A stretch of DNA of 64,000 bases from Helicobacter typhlonius (lineage in GTDB: Bacteria > Campylobacterota > Campylobacteria > Campylobacterales > Helicobacteraceae). Positions 16,879 to 25,811 of this stretch are shown in pieces. The stretch is taken from the NCBI RefSeq assembly GCF_001460635.1, contig NZ_LN907858.1, forward strand, positions 372,001-436,000, written 5' to 3'. Numbering within the stretch: the first letter of the stretch is position 1; every line of letters starts with the position of its first letter. Below the pieces are notes generated by a model. That model saw only the letters and a list, made by a program, of their open reading frames with translations. It searched no databases and was not told where the DNA came from. Made by a program: the position numbers and the translations under genes.

Positions 16879-17559
16879 ATGAAAGCTATTTGTGGCACTT
16901 TTGTGGGTTTTGCGAAGTTTTTTGTCATTTTTGTGCTTCTAGGCACGATATTTCAAGCGTGTAGCGATGATGGGGAGCGCGAGAAAGATGTCTTTGGCTT
17001 TGAGGGCGGCAGTAAGGACAAGATTTTAACCATTGAAGTGGTAAATACACAAAATGAATCCTTGCGTTTTAAGACAAATGAAGATCAAAGCATTTTTAAA
17101 AGCTCTGTTGCGCGTCCAACACTCCTTTTTTTTCTCTCCAAAACTTGTCAAGAGTGTCAAGATGAGCTTTTGCATATTCTTGATTTACATAATAGATACC
17201 AAGAATTTATCTCCATAATTGCCATTAGCCCAAAAGATGAATTGGTGTATTTGCAAGAGGAAATTGACAGAGTAAATCCTCGATTCAAGCTTTATGCACC
17301 CATAGACAATAAGAATCTGCTCCATTTCCTAGACAAAGATGAAAAGCATAGCTATATCTCACTCTATGACAAGCAAGGCGAAAAGGTGATTGACTATGTT
17401 GGGCTTGTGCCAGAAGAAATGGTAGAGATTGATATAAGGTATCAGATTCAAGACCAGCTTGATGCGAAGGCTCAATATGAGTTGCAAACTCTCACGCCAG
17501 AGTCGCAAGAAGTCGATGAACAAGATTTAAGTCAGGTAGATTCACAAAACGCACAATGA
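16879..17559 (+). CDS. TlpA-like thioredoxin-fold lipoprotein
   Basis: The 226-residue protein has a signal peptide with a lipobox at TIFQAC (Cys28), then a thioredoxin/TlpA fold with PTLLFFLSKTCQECQDEL containing the CQEC redox pair near residues 92-95, an IIAISPKDEL strand and the ISLYDKQGEKVIDYVG region. It should be a membrane-tethered periplasmic thiol oxidoreductase, for example in cytochrome c maturation or disulfide reduction. The last 30 residues are acidic and Q/S-rich (ESQEVDEQDLSQ). Its stop overlaps the ftsY ATG. Confidence 0.85.
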   Translation: MKAICGTFVGFAKFFVIFVLLGTIFQACSDDGEREKDVFGFEGGSKDKILTIEVVNTQNESLRFKTNEDQSIFKSSVARPTLLFFLSKTCQECQDELLHILDLHNRYQEFISIIAISPKDELVYLQEEIDRVNPRFKLYAPIDNKNLLHFLDKDEKHSYISLYDKQGEKVIDYVGLVPEEMVEIDIRYQIQDQLDAKAQYELQTLTPESQEVDEQDLSQVDSQNAQ

Positions 17560-18431
17560 TAGCTTCTCTTACTAAAACTTTACAAAAAACCACGCACAAT
17601 ATTGCGGCTCTGCTTAGCTCAAAAAATAATAAATACACCAAAGAGCAGATTGAGGAGATTCTCATAGAATGCGATGTGGAGTATGGTATTGTAGAATCTG
17701 TGCTTGATAATATCCCCTCATATGTTTCGCGTGAGGCACTAGAAAAGGAACTTTTGGCTCTGCTTGAGCTAAATTCCGAATCCGCACAGGATTTAGAGAA
17801 AACAAAACCGCTTGTAACGCTTATTGTGGGCGTGAATGGCGCGGGTAAGACAACTACCATTGCTAAACTTGCCAAACGTGCACAAGAGCAGGGCAAAAAG
17901 GTGATGTTAGCCGCAGGAGATACATTTCGAGCTGCCGCAATCGACCAGATTAAGCTATGGGGTGAGCGACTAAATATCCCTGTGATTAGCACACAGCATA
18001 TGCACGACCCGGGTGCGGTGGCTTTTGATAGTATTAGTGCTGCAAAGGCGCGCGGGATTGATGAACTATATATTGATACCGCAGGGAGATTACATAATCA
18101 TACTAACCTCAATAACGAGCTTGCAAAAATCGTGCGCGTAAGTAAAAAGGCATTGGGCGATATGCCTTTGCGTAGTTACCTCGTGCTTGATGGCACACAG
18201 GGGAGTTCGGCAATTAATCAAGCGCGTGTATTTTCGCAGATTTTGCCATTTAGCGGCATTATCATCACTAAGCTTGATGGTACAAGTAAGGGTGGGGCGA
18301 TTTTTAGTATAGTGAGTGAGCTGAAGATTCCTGTGTGTTATATTGGTGTGGGCGAAAAGGCAGAGGATTTGAGCGAATTTAATGCGAAAGAATATGTCAA
18401 AGTCATACTCGATAGCATTTTTGAGGGATAG
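17556..18431 (+). CDS. ftsY: Signal recognition particle receptor
   Basis: The 291-residue SRP GTPase carries a short N domain (TKEQIEEILIECDVEYGIVE) and the G domain: G1 GVNGAGKTTTIAKLA at 92-106, AAGDTFRAAAIDQ, DTAGRLHNHTNL, TKLDGTSKGGA and GVGEKAEDLSEF. It docks the ribosome-SRP complex to the membrane. The acidic A domain of E. coli FtsY is absent, as usual in this phylum. ATG overlaps the preceding TGA by 4 bp. Confidence 0.97.
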   Translation: MIASLTKTLQKTTHNIAALLSSKNNKYTKEQIEEILIECDVEYGIVESVLDNIPSYVSREALEKELLALLELNSESAQDLEKTKPLVTLIVGVNGAGKTTTIAKLAKRAQEQGKKVMLAAGDTFRAAAIDQIKLWGERLNIPVISTQHMHDPGAVAFDSISAAKARGIDELYIDTAGRLHNHTNLNNELAKIVRVSKKALGDMPLRSYLVLDGTQGSSAINQARVFSQILPFSGIIITKLDGTSKGGAIFSIVSELKIPVCYIGVGEKAEDLSEFNAKEYVKVILDSIFEG

Positions 18432-18433
18432 AA

Positions 18434-19771
18434 TTGGCAAAAAAGCACACGATTTTTGAATGTCAATTTTGTGGGTGGCAGAGTGCAAAATGGCTTGGTA
18501 AATGCAGTAGTTGTGGGAGTTGGGACGCATTAGTCGAGCTTAAAGAAGAGCAAATTAGTGCTAAAAAACAGCCGCTTAACTCTAATATCAAAGCCACTCC
18601 TATTACGCAAGTGCATTTAGAGGAAATTACGCATTTTAGCTCCTGTGAAGAGGAGTTTGACATTGTGCTAGGTGGAGGCATTGTACCGGGTGGTTTATAT
18701 CTTATCGGTGGTAGTCCGGGCGTGGGGAAATCCACACTGCTGCTAAAAATCGCGGGGAATCTCGCTACAAAGGCGCATAAACGCGTTTTATATGTGAGCG
18801 GTGAGGAGAGCGCAGGGCAGATTAAAATGCGTGCTTCTAGGCTTAATGCGATGAGCGAAGAGCTATTTTTGCTGAATGAAATTGATTTAAATATCATCAC
18901 CAATGCCATAAATGAGCAGCCTTATAGCCTGTGCGTGATAGATTCTATACAGACAATTTATTCTCCGGAGATTACTTCCGCACCCGGTTCTATTTCGCAA
19001 GTGAGAGAAGTAACTTTTGCACTTATGCGTCTTGCCAAAGAGCGCAATATTAGCATTTTTATCATCGGGCATATCACAAAAGAGGGCGCGATTGCAGGAC
19101 CTCGAATCCTAGAGCATATGGTGGATTGTGTGCTGTATTTTGAAGGCGACCCAAGTAAAGAGCTAAGAATGTTAAGGGGATTCAAAAATCGCTTTGGTAG
19201 CACAAGCGAAATAGGGATTTTTGAGATGAAAGAAAATGGCTTGGTGAGCGCTAAAAATGCTTCACAACTTTTTTTCACACAAAAGAGTGCGCAGGCAGGG
19301 AGCGCCATAGCAGTGGTTTTGGAGGGCTCTCGCGCATTAGTCATAGAAATTCAAGCCTTAGTGAGTGAATCAGGCTATCCTAGACGCTCTTGCACCGGCT
19401 TTGATAGTAATCGCTTAAATATGCTTCTCGCCCTGCTGGAGCGCAAACTCGAGATTCCATTGGGGCGATATGATGTGTTTGTCAATGTCGTGGGCGGGAT
19501 TAGAATCAACGAGACAAGCGCAGATTTGGCAGTTATTGCAAGTATTATTTCAAGCTTCCGCAATCGTCCGCTTAATGCTAAAACTGCCTTTGTGGGCGAG
19601 GTTTCACTCGTGGGTGATATACGCGAGGTGAGTAATATCGATGTGCGTTTAAAGGAGCTTTCTAGCTATGGATTCCAAAAAGTAATCCTCGCTCAAAAAC
19701 CGAGTAATCCACCCGCTGGACTGAAATGTTTTGAAGCAAATGAGGTGAGTAAAATTTTAGAATGGATGTAG
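18434..19771 (+). CDS. radA: DNA repair protein RadA (Sms)
   Basis: The 445-residue protein starts at TTG 18434, two bases after ftsY. It has a zinc ribbon (C10, C13, C24, C27), RecA-like Walker A GGSPGVGKST at 92-101, the RadA signature KNRFGS at 251-256, and a C-terminal Lon-like domain (DVFVNVVGGIRINETSADLAV, FVGEVSLVGDIREV). It is a branch-migration helicase in recombination and natural transformation. Confidence 0.96.
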   Translation: MAKKHTIFECQFCGWQSAKWLGKCSSCGSWDALVELKEEQISAKKQPLNSNIKATPITQVHLEEITHFSSCEEEFDIVLGGGIVPGGLYLIGGSPGVGKSTLLLKIAGNLATKAHKRVLYVSGEESAGQIKMRASRLNAMSEELFLLNEIDLNIITNAINEQPYSLCVIDSIQTIYSPEITSAPGSISQVREVTFALMRLAKERNISIFIIGHITKEGAIAGPRILEHMVDCVLYFEGDPSKELRMLRGFKNRFGSTSEIGIFEMKENGLVSAKNASQLFFTQKSAQAGSAIAVVLEGSRALVIEIQALVSESGYPRRSCTGFDSNRLNMLLALLERKLEIPLGRYDVFVNVVGGIRINETSADLAVIASIISSFRNRPLNAKTAFVGEVSLVGDIREVSNIDVRLKELSSYGFQKVILAQKPSNPPAGLKCFEANEVSKILEWM

Positions 19772-19828
19772 GTTTTTGCTGATAATGCCGATTTATGAAT
19801 ATCCTTAAAATTTATACAAAGGATTCTA

Positions 19829-20761
19829 ATGTCTCATATATCTACTTTGTTTTTCTCTCATACAAAGTCTTTTCTTTGTTGTCTATCGTCCATATATTTT
19901 GTAGGACGCAGTGCAATATACATTATGCTTTTAAGCTTTATCGTGCTTTTTATCGCTTCTTGTGCTGGGGCTTCACAATATTCACAGGGAGAATCTGCTA
20001 CAAAGGAGGTTTTAGCAGAAAATGCCACAGACAATATTACGGAAGCAGACAAAAGCAATATTAAAGAGGATTTTATGTCTATTGCTCCCTATGCTAAGGA
20101 GGGCTATTATTATCAGGTTGCTGCATATAGAGGCGAAATGTCGCAGGATATTCTCGCACAGATTGAAAAGTATCCTTATATAGTCTATGTGAGTGAGCAA
20201 GACTCTAAACCAATGTATCACTATCTTATCGGTGCGTATGATACAATAGAATCTATGAGTGTAGATAAAAAAGCGATTTATACACTTACAAAAAACACGC
20301 ATATCCAAAAAAATATGAAGCCTGTTGTATGTTATGTGAATAAAAATAATGAACTTGCAGGAGTGCGTCCAAATGGCACTTTAAGCTCGAGTGTGATAAT
20401 GGCTACTGAAGTGAGATTTGGTAAGATTGCAAGTGCGATGCAAGAAAGTGAGATTTATAAAGATGATGAGGCGGGTGCATTAGCAAATGCAATAAATACA
20501 GATGAAATGCAAGAAGATAAGATTTTAGTCAATGCAGAAACAACAGATGAGGCTTACTTAGCTGCTCAAGCGCAGGATTCGCAGAACCTACAAGAACTAC
20601 AAGAAAATGTTGCTCTTGTCCTCACGCAAGATACAAATTTTAATGATGAGAGATGTGCGAGTGTGTGTGCGGCGCAAAATAGCGAATATTATATGATAAG
20701 GGAAAAGAGAAGAAATCAAGGCAGAAGGGATAATTTTGTCTTATTGCCACCGAGTAAGTAG
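19829..20761 (+). CDS. Lipoprotein with a SPOR-like segment, unknown function
   Basis: The 310-residue protein has a lipobox FIASCAG near residue 45 behind an unusually long leader; a start at the Met near 19925 would give a normal signal peptide but lacks a ribosome-binding site, whereas AAGGA precedes ATG 19829. Residues about 90-170 (YYYQVAAYRGEMSQDILAQI, YHYLIGAYDTIESM) resemble the beta-alpha-beta repeats of SPOR domains, which bind denuded peptidoglycan. The rest is acidic and Q-rich (AQDSQNLQELQEN) with a basic C-terminus. A role in the envelope is inferred; family membership is weak. Confidence 0.65.
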   Translation: MSHISTLFFSHTKSFLCCLSSIYFVGRSAIYIMLLSFIVLFIASCAGASQYSQGESATKEVLAENATDNITEADKSNIKEDFMSIAPYAKEGYYYQVAAYRGEMSQDILAQIEKYPYIVYVSEQDSKPMYHYLIGAYDTIESMSVDKKAIYTLTKNTHIQKNMKPVVCYVNKNNELAGVRPNGTLSSSVIMATEVRFGKIASAMQESEIYKDDEAGALANAINTDEMQEDKILVNAETTDEAYLAAQAQDSQNLQELQENVALVLTQDTNFNDERCASVCAAQNSEYYMIREKRRNQGRRDNFVLLPPSK

Positions 20762-20782
20762 CTTGTTTGTAGAGAATGATTT

Positions 20783-20824
20783 AAAAACACCCTCTCAAGC
20801 ATATGAGAGGATATGAGTGTTTTT
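20783..20824. terminator. Nested hairpin between convergent lipoprotein genes
   Basis: AAAAACAC (20783-20790) pairs with GTGTTTTT (20817-20824), enclosing a second stem CCTCTCA/TGAGAGG. A-rich and T-rich flanks on both sides make it a good bidirectional intrinsic terminator for the genes ending at 20761 and 20830. Confidence 0.75.
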
Positions 20825-20829
20825 ATTAC

Positions 20830-21291
20830 CTACTTTTCGCCGCAGTCAAATATATCAGCGTGGATTCTATGTGAAGCGAGTGAGCCTTGAATCGCATTAG
20901 AAGGTAAGCCATCATTACATTTAACTACTTTTCTAATTAGTTGTCTGTTTTCTTGCACTAAAGCATTGCATAGCACTTCTTCTTTATCAATTTTTAACAT
21001 AATGCGTTTGTTTTCACCAACCACATTTCCTGCTTCATTTTTTAAATCGTTGATTGCCCCTTCACGCAAAGTTTCTCTTGTTGCTCCTTGTGTGCCTTGA
21101 GTGTCGTCTTTTCCCTCAACTTCACCTAGAGCTTTGCAATTATAAGGTGTAGATTTTGCAACCGTGATACCTTTGCCTTGTGCTTCCAATGCCTTGGGTT
21201 TAAACATCGGTAATTGTGGTTCAGGGTCAGCACAACCAAAAATGAGGAATGAAACTCCTATGCCTATTCCTAGCGATACAAGCTTTTTCAT
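20830..21291 (-). CDS. DUF4156-like lipoprotein
   Basis: The 153-residue protein has a lipobox FLIFGCAD (Cys20). The mature part reads YNCKALGEVEGKD, then REGAINDLKNEAGNVVGENKRIMLK, the pattern of DUF4156 lipoproteins. Function unknown; probably an outer-membrane lipoprotein. Its ATG overlaps the TGA of the 48-residue gene upstream, so the two are translationally coupled and share the promoter controlled by the inverted repeat at 21457-21474. Confidence 0.75.
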   Translation of the reverse strand: MKKLVSLGIGIGVSFLIFGCADPEPQLPMFKPKALEAQGKGITVAKSTPYNCKALGEVEGKDDTQGTQGATRETLREGAINDLKNEAGNVVGENKRIMLKIDKEEVLCNALVQENRQLIRKVVKCNDGLPSNAIQGSLASHRIHADIFDCGEK

Positions 21292-21434
21292 TTCTTTGCT
21301 CTTTGATTAGGATTAAGCTGTTTGCCACGATTCCCTTGATTCTGTGCGTGTTGTTGGTTTTGTCCGCTTGTGCCTTTATTTGCATTTTGCATATTTGCCG
21401 CATTATCTGCTGGTTTCATCTTTTTGTCAGCCAC
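21288..21434 (-). CDS. 48-residue hydrophilic protein, Q/N-rich, unknown
   Basis: A small gene starting at GTG 21434 with a strong AAAAAGGAG site 6 bp upstream. The product begins MADKKMKPADNAANMQNANK and continues with a Q/N/G-rich stretch ending QLNPNQRAKK; it has no membrane segment and is strongly basic. Its stop codon overlaps the DUF4156 ATG (ATGA). The strong ribosome-binding site and the 4-bp overlap support translation. I recognise no family. Confidence 0.65.
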   Translation of the reverse strand: MADKKMKPADNAANMQNANKGTSGQNQQHAQNQGNRGKQLNPNQRAKK

Positions 21435-21456
21435 TTCTGCTCCTTTTTAATAAAAT

Positions 21457-21474
21457 ACTCTATTATAGTAGAGT
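21457..21474. promoter_or_regulatory. Perfect inverted repeat over the -10 of the small-protein/DUF4156 operon
   Basis: ACTCTA-TTATAG-TAGAGT is a perfect 6-6-6 inverted repeat. Read on the minus strand it contains TATAAT (21462-21467), the probable -10 of the small-protein/DUF4156 operon. A matching half-site TAGAGT follows the -10 of the divergent XRE gene at about 21519-21525. A natural reading is that the XRE protein binds here and represses both directions. Confidence 0.6.
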
Positions 21475-21511
21475 GAAATAAGATTATAAACAAACTAAAC
21501 TTAAGAAAATC

Positions 21512-21517
21512 TATAAT
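21512..21517 (+). promoter_or_regulatory. -10 box of the XRE regulator gene
   Basis: TATAAT lies 22 bp upstream of GTG 21539 and is followed at once by the half-site TAGAGT shared with the divergent operator. Confidence 0.55.
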
Positions 21518-21538
21518 GATAGAGTTTAAAGGGAGTTT

Positions 21539-21778
21539 GTGATACATCATTTTAGTAAAGAAGAAATTGAAAATTTCCATAGGCAAATTGCCAAGAATGT
21601 CGCACAAATACGCAAAGAAAAAGGTTTATCGCAGTTAGAGTTAAGCCTAGAGATAGGCTATAAGTCAGTTTCGCTTGTAGCTGGAGCAGAGGCTGGATAT
21701 AAAAACATTCATTTTAACTTAGAGCATTTATATAAAATCGCTAAAGTCTTAGAGATTGATATAAAAGAATTATTATAA
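21539..21778 (+). CDS. XRE-family helix-turn-helix regulator
   Basis: The 79-residue protein is a single HTH_3 domain: IAKNVAQIRKEKGLSQLELSLEIGYKSVSLVAGAEAG covers helices 1-3 and HLYKIAKVLEIDIKELL closes the fold. Start GTG 21539 follows AAAGGGAG. It diverges from the 48-residue/DUF4156 operon with operator-like repeats in between, so it probably regulates that pair and itself. No toxin gene was recognised beside it, though the small basic protein could be tested as one. Confidence 0.85.
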   Translation: MIHHFSKEEIENFHRQIAKNVAQIRKEKGLSQLELSLEIGYKSVSLVAGAEAGYKNIHFNLEHLYKIAKVLEIDIKELL

Positions 21779-22338
21779 AATCCACTCACAAATCGCGGAT
21801 AGCAGGATTTTGCAGATTTGCAGACAATAGCAAGAATATCAAAGAATTCTTGGTGCTTAATGAAGAAAATATTGCTATTGAAGTTATTTCTAATACACAA
21901 TTTGAATCTTAAACCTGTTTCTAAAGATACGAAGAGATTTGCGAGAGTGAGCATATGTATATAAGAGAAAAGCAGGAAAACAAGGCAAGATAATTTTATC
22001 TCTTTGCGTGAGCTAGATTCTATTTTTGGGTGTGAAAGGAGATTTTTAAAATCAAGTGGTGTAAAAACACAATCAAAAACATATTGGCAATTTTGGAATC
22101 CTTTAGTTTTTTTATAAGAGGGGCGGAGGATAAAAATATGCAAGTGTGGGTTAGATTCTTACAAAATGAGCGCAAAAATATTCTCCTTTATGTCACGTAG
22201 AATATATTGCTTTACCCCTAACACTAGAGTTGCTGATGTTGCGTTGATTTTATGAGATTTCAATGCCACTTTTATTTGAGGCTCATAGAATGGGCGAATC
22301 TTTAAAATCTTGGCAGATTCTAAAGATTATTTACGGAT
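21779..22338. other. About 560 bp without a supportable gene
   Basis: All six frames are broken by stops or lack a start with a ribosome-binding site. Short coding-like stretches on the + strand change frame repeatedly, as in a decayed gene, but I cannot name what it was. A small stem AATCTT/AAGATT (22306-22328) containing AGATTCT lies after the binding-protein gene that ends at 22339 and may serve as its terminator. Confidence 0.5.
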
Positions 22339-23169
22339 CTACTCGTATGATAAAATAACAGAATCCATTTTTTCTTCGCCAAAAATGGGTGCAAGAGTCG
22401 CCATATACGCTTCTTTCATAAAGCCATTTTTTGTGAGGGTATCGATTTCATTATCAAGCCACGTCTTGAGTGCTTCATTTCCTTTTTTTACAGCAGGAGC
22501 AATGACATCTTCATCGCCTAGTGTAGCAATCCCTACGGCAAAGCCATCATTTTCCATAGCCCACGCGAGCACTAATGTGTTGTCGTGCGCTAACGCATCG
22601 CCTCTGCCGTCCTTTAAAGCAAGAAATGCTTCAGTATTTTGCTCATATTTTAGCAATTCAATCTCTGGATAATTTTTGCTAAAAAATGTATCAGCAGTCG
22701 TGCCCTTATTGACTATAAGTTTTTTACCCTTTAGTTCATCAACATTTGTGATATTGCCATTTGGAGATACCACGCCTAGAGCCACTTTCATATATGGCTT
22801 TGCAAAATCTACCACTGCTTCGCGTTCGGGTGTTTGTGTAAAGTTTGCCATAATGATATCAACCTTATTCGAGCGCAAAAACTCCACGCGTGAAGCTGCC
22901 TCTGTGAATACAAACTCTATTTTGTTTTCATCGCCTAATAAGTCCTGTGCTATACGTTTTGAGATAAATACATCAAAGCCGTCATTTTTGCCATTTTCAT
23001 TCACAAAGCCAAAAGGGGGTTTGTCGCTAAAAACACCAATACGCACAATGCCTTTTTGCTTGATTTGTTCGAGTATATCTTGTGTGTTTGATTCTGTGCC
23101 ATTATTGCTACACGCGCTAAAGAATACTATAAAAGCTAAGCCTACAAATGTCAAAAGCCATTTTTTCAT
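22339..23169 (-). CDS. Amino-acid-binding lipoprotein (family 3, CjaA-like)
   Basis: The 276-residue protein has a signal peptide with lipobox VFFSAC and a bacterial solute-binding family 3 fold: KQKGIVRIGVFSDKPPFGFVNENGKNDGFDV, DIIMANFTQTPEREAVVDFAKPYM, VDELKGKKLIVNKGTTAD. The closest family known to me is Campylobacter CjaA, a cysteine-binding antigen. Substrate is probably cysteine/cystine or another polar amino acid. Start ATG 23169 has AAGGAG upstream. No permease or ATPase gene is adjacent, so it must work with a transporter elsewhere. Confidence 0.88.
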   Translation of the reverse strand: MKKWLLTFVGLAFIVFFSACSNNGTESNTQDILEQIKQKGIVRIGVFSDKPPFGFVNENGKNDGFDVFISKRIAQDLLGDENKIEFVFTEAASRVEFLRSNKVDIIMANFTQTPEREAVVDFAKPYMKVALGVVSPNGNITNVDELKGKKLIVNKGTTADTFFSKNYPEIELLKYEQNTEAFLALKDGRGDALAHDNTLVLAWAMENDGFAVGIATLGDEDVIAPAVKKGNEALKTWLDNEIDTLTKNGFMKEAYMATLAPIFGEEKMDSVILSYE

Positions 23170-23195
23170 TTTCGTTCTCCTTAAAAATAGTTGAA

Positions 23196-23235
23196 CAAGC
23201 ATACAAACACATAGTTATTGTTTGAGTTATGCTTG
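23196..23235 (-). terminator. Long hairpin after accA, before the binding-protein gene
   Basis: CAAGCATA-CAAACA (23196-23209) pairs with TGTTTG (23219-23224) and TATGCTTG (23228-23235), with a 3-base bulge. On the minus strand it follows the accA stop and is followed by an ATTTTT tract, so it probably ends the fab operon. Confidence 0.6.
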
Positions 23236-23236
23236 G

Positions 23237-24166
23237 TTATTGCCCAAAAGCTCCATATGCTATAATCTTTTGGTAACGTTTGCTGAGGTAATTATCATCT
23301 TGTGAAATTTCTTCAAGTGCTTTGAGAAAGTAAGATTCAATCATTTTTGCAGCACTTTCTTTATCTCTGTGTGCGCCAATAGATGGCTCATCAATCACAT
23401 CATCGATAAGCCCATATTTTTTGAGCTCTACAGGGGTAATTTTGAGGGCTTTCGTGGCAGATTCTATTTTTGCTGGATCATTCCACAATATAGCGGCACA
23501 GCCCTCTGGTGAGATAACGCTAAATACAGAATACTGCATCATAGCAAGTCTATCAGCTACTGCGATAGCCAAAGCCCCTCCACTACCACCTTCGCCTATA
23601 ACAACGGCAATCGTTGGAGTTTTAAGCTTAGCAAATTCTTGCAGATTCCTAGCAATTGCCTCACTTTGTCCGCGCTCTTCCGCACCCAACCCGGGATACG
23701 CACCCTGTGTATCGACAAGCATAAGGATAGGAATATGGAATTTTTCAGCTAGTTTCGCCGCTCGTAAAGCTTTGCGATAACCCTCTGGGCTTGGCATACC
23801 GAAATTTCTCACGAGTTTATTCTTTGTGCCTCGTCCCTTTTCCTCGCCAATGACTACCGCAGTCTGTCCACCTATTTTCCCTAAAAAGCATACAATCGCC
23901 TTATCATCTTTAAAATGCCTATCACCACTTATTTCATAAGAATCTTTACAAATAAGCTCAATATAATCCATAGCATAGGGACGGTCAGGGTGGCGTGCGA
24001 GCTGTAATTTTTGATAATCACTTATGTTGCTATACACATTGCGAACTTCTTTTTCAAGCTCTTTTTCAAGAATCAGCTTTGCATCGTCATCGCCACGCAT
24101 AAGCGCAGATTCTATATCATCTTGCAGGTTTTTAATCTTTTGCTCAAAGTCTAGATAAGTAGCCAT
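23237..24166 (-). CDS. accA: Acetyl-CoA carboxylase carboxyltransferase, alpha subunit
   Basis: The 309-residue protein has the carboxyltransferase pattern: [106 protein letters not shown]. It transfers carboxyl from biotin to acetyl-CoA to give malonyl-CoA. ATG 24166 is preferred, 13 bp after fabF, with AGGTG upstream. It is the last gene of fabG-acpP-fabF-accA. Confidence 0.97.
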   Translation of the reverse strand: MATYLDFEQKIKNLQDDIESALMRGDDDAKLILEKELEKEVRNVYSNISDYQKLQLARHPDRPYAMDYIELICKDSYEISGDRHFKDDKAIVCFLGKIGGQTAVVIGEEKGRGTKNKLVRNFGMPSPEGYRKALRAAKLAEKFHIPILMLVDTQGAYPGLGAEERGQSEAIARNLQEFAKLKTPTIAVVIGEGGSGGALAIAVADRLAMMQYSVFSVISPEGCAAILWNDPAKIESATKALKITPVELKKYGLIDDVIDEPSIGAHRDKESAAKMIESYFLKALEEISQDDNYLSKRYQKIIAYGAFGQ

Positions 24167-24179
24167 TCCCACACCTAAT

Positions 24180-25415
24180 TTAGGCTTTGCCAAATATTAC
24201 CACGCCATTCGTGCCACCGAAGCCAAACGAATTGCTCATAACCACATTGACTTTAGCCTCACGCGCGGTATTAGGGATGTAATCAAGGTCACATTCAGGA
24301 TCCGGATATTCCTGATTGATGGTTGGTGGAAGTATGCTGTTTTGCATTGCCATAATGGAGATAATTGCCTCAATAGCACCAGCAGCACCCAAACAATGTC
24401 CAATCTGCCCTTTTGTAGAACTTACAGGTGGGACTTTATCTTTTCCACCAAAGGCAGCTTTAAGTGCCATTGTTTCATAAAGGTCATTGTATGCAGTGCT
24501 TGTGCCGTGCGCATTGACATAATCCACCTGAGTATTTGCCATTGAGAGAGCGGCTTTCATCGCACGTAACGCACCTTCTCCCTGTGGGGCTGGAGTAGTG
24601 ATGTGATTTGCATCGCCACTCTCGCCAAAGCCTATGAGTTTAGCATAAATTTTTGCACCACGCTTTTTGGCACTCTCATAGTCTTCAAGCACCAATGCTC
24701 CGGCTCCCTCGCCCATTACAAAGCCATTGCGCTCTTTATCAAAAGGACGAGAGGCTTTGAGTGGTTCATCATTCCTATCACTTAGTGCTTTCATTGCCGC
24801 AAAGCCACCAATTCCCACAGGACAGATAGCAGATTCAGCACCAACGACTAGCATAGCATCTGCGCCACCAAGCATAATAGTCTTTGCTGCCTCGCTAATA
24901 GCGTGAGTTCCTGCTGCACACGCAGTAACACTCGCAAGATTTGGACCTTTTAGCGCGTATTGTATGGAGATAAAGCCACCTAGCATATTCACAAGCGCAG
25001 AGGGGATAAAGAATGGATTAATGCGTCTAGGACCTTTTTGTTCGCAAGTAATTGAGTTTCTCTCGATGTTGCCAAGCCCACCAATACCCGCGGCAGAACT
25101 TATGCCAAATCTATCGCCAAGCATAGAATCTGCCATACCATTTTGAAGCAAACCACTTTCATTCATTGCCTCTTGCGCCGCTTTTAGCCCAAGCTGTATA
25201 AATCTATCAGCCTTTTTGACTTCGCGTGGGTCGAGGACTTCTTCAGGGTTAAAATTTGTAATCTCACCAGCAATTTTGACGGGAAAATTCTCTACATCAA
25301 AGCAAGAAATACGTTTAATGCCGCATTTGCCTTCAATGATTGCCTTAAATGATTCTTCTTTGTTTAGTCCTAGTGCATTCACCATTCCTAAACCGGTTAC
25401 TACGACTTGACGCAT
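24180..25415 (-). CDS. fabF: 3-oxoacyl-ACP synthase II
   Basis: The 411-residue condensing enzyme has the catalytic triad context: Cys in [10 protein letters not shown], His in [11 protein letters not shown] and His in [15 protein letters not shown], plus GMVNALG at the start and NSFGFGGTN at the end. It elongates acyl-ACP with malonyl-ACP. RBS AAAGGAA precedes ATG 25415. Confidence 0.97.
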   Translation of the reverse strand: MRQVVVTGLGMVNALGLNKEESFKAIIEGKCGIKRISCFDVENFPVKIAGEITNFNPEEVLDPREVKKADRFIQLGLKAAQEAMNESGLLQNGMADSMLGDRFGISSAAGIGGLGNIERNSITCEQKGPRRINPFFIPSALVNMLGGFISIQYALKGPNLASVTACAAGTHAISEAAKTIMLGGADAMLVVGAESAICPVGIGGFAAMKALSDRNDEPLKASRPFDKERNGFVMGEGAGALVLEDYESAKKRGAKIYAKLIGFGESGDANHITTPAPQGEGALRAMKAALSMANTQVDYVNAHGTSTAYNDLYETMALKAAFGGKDKVPPVSSTKGQIGHCLGAAGAIEAIISIMAMQNSILPPTINQEYPDPECDLDYIPNTAREAKVNVVMSNSFGFGGTNGVVIFGKA

Positions 25416-25449
25416 ATACCATTCCTTTGTGTTTATGAGGTTGCGCTGA

Positions 25450-25500
25450 AGAATCTACCATACAAGCATATATGAGGTTCTTTGATAAATGGTAGATTCT
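25450..25500. repeat. 12-bp inverted repeat between acpP and fabF, built on AGAATCT
   Basis: AGAATCTACCAT (25450-25461) and ATGGTAGATTCT (25489-25500) are exact inverse complements, 27 bp apart. It lies just after the acpP stop and could attenuate or stabilise the acpP transcript relative to fabF, which would fit the high demand for ACP. Confidence 0.55.
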
Positions 25501-25505
25501 AATTG

Positions 25506-25739
25506 TTATTTTGCTTTATCAATATAATCAACAACATCTTTAACGGTTTTGATTTTCTCCGCATCTTCATCAGGAATTTCGATTGAGAATTTTTCCTCCA
25601 ATGCCATAACAAGCTCTACAACATCAAGTGAATCTGCATTCAAATCCTCAATAAAGCGAGATTCTAACTTCACTTCATTTGCATCAACGCTTAATTGCTC
25701 TACAACTACTGACTTTACACTTTCAAATGTGCTACTCAT
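25506..25739 (-). CDS. acpP: Acyl carrier protein
   Basis: The 77-residue acidic protein has the phosphopantetheine site [14 protein letters not shown], with Ser in the DSL motif, and the typical [15 protein letters not shown] helix. It carries acyl chains in fatty-acid synthesis. It lies between fabG and fabF. Confidence 0.97.
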   Translation of the reverse strand: MSSTFESVKSVVVEQLSVDANEVKLESRFIEDLNADSLDVVELVMALEEKFSIEIPDEDAEKIKTVKDVVDYIDKAK

Positions 25740-25811
25740 TGTGTTCTCCTTAGATTTAAACTTTAAAAGCCGAAATTATATCAAAAATTTGTTAAATGGC
25801 AAGTTGCTCTA

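Noticed and set aside
21709-22143. A 144-codon minus-strand frame
   Set aside because: It overlaps the end of the XRE gene on the other strand, has no ribosome-binding site and a composition rich in F, S and C typical of antisense frames.
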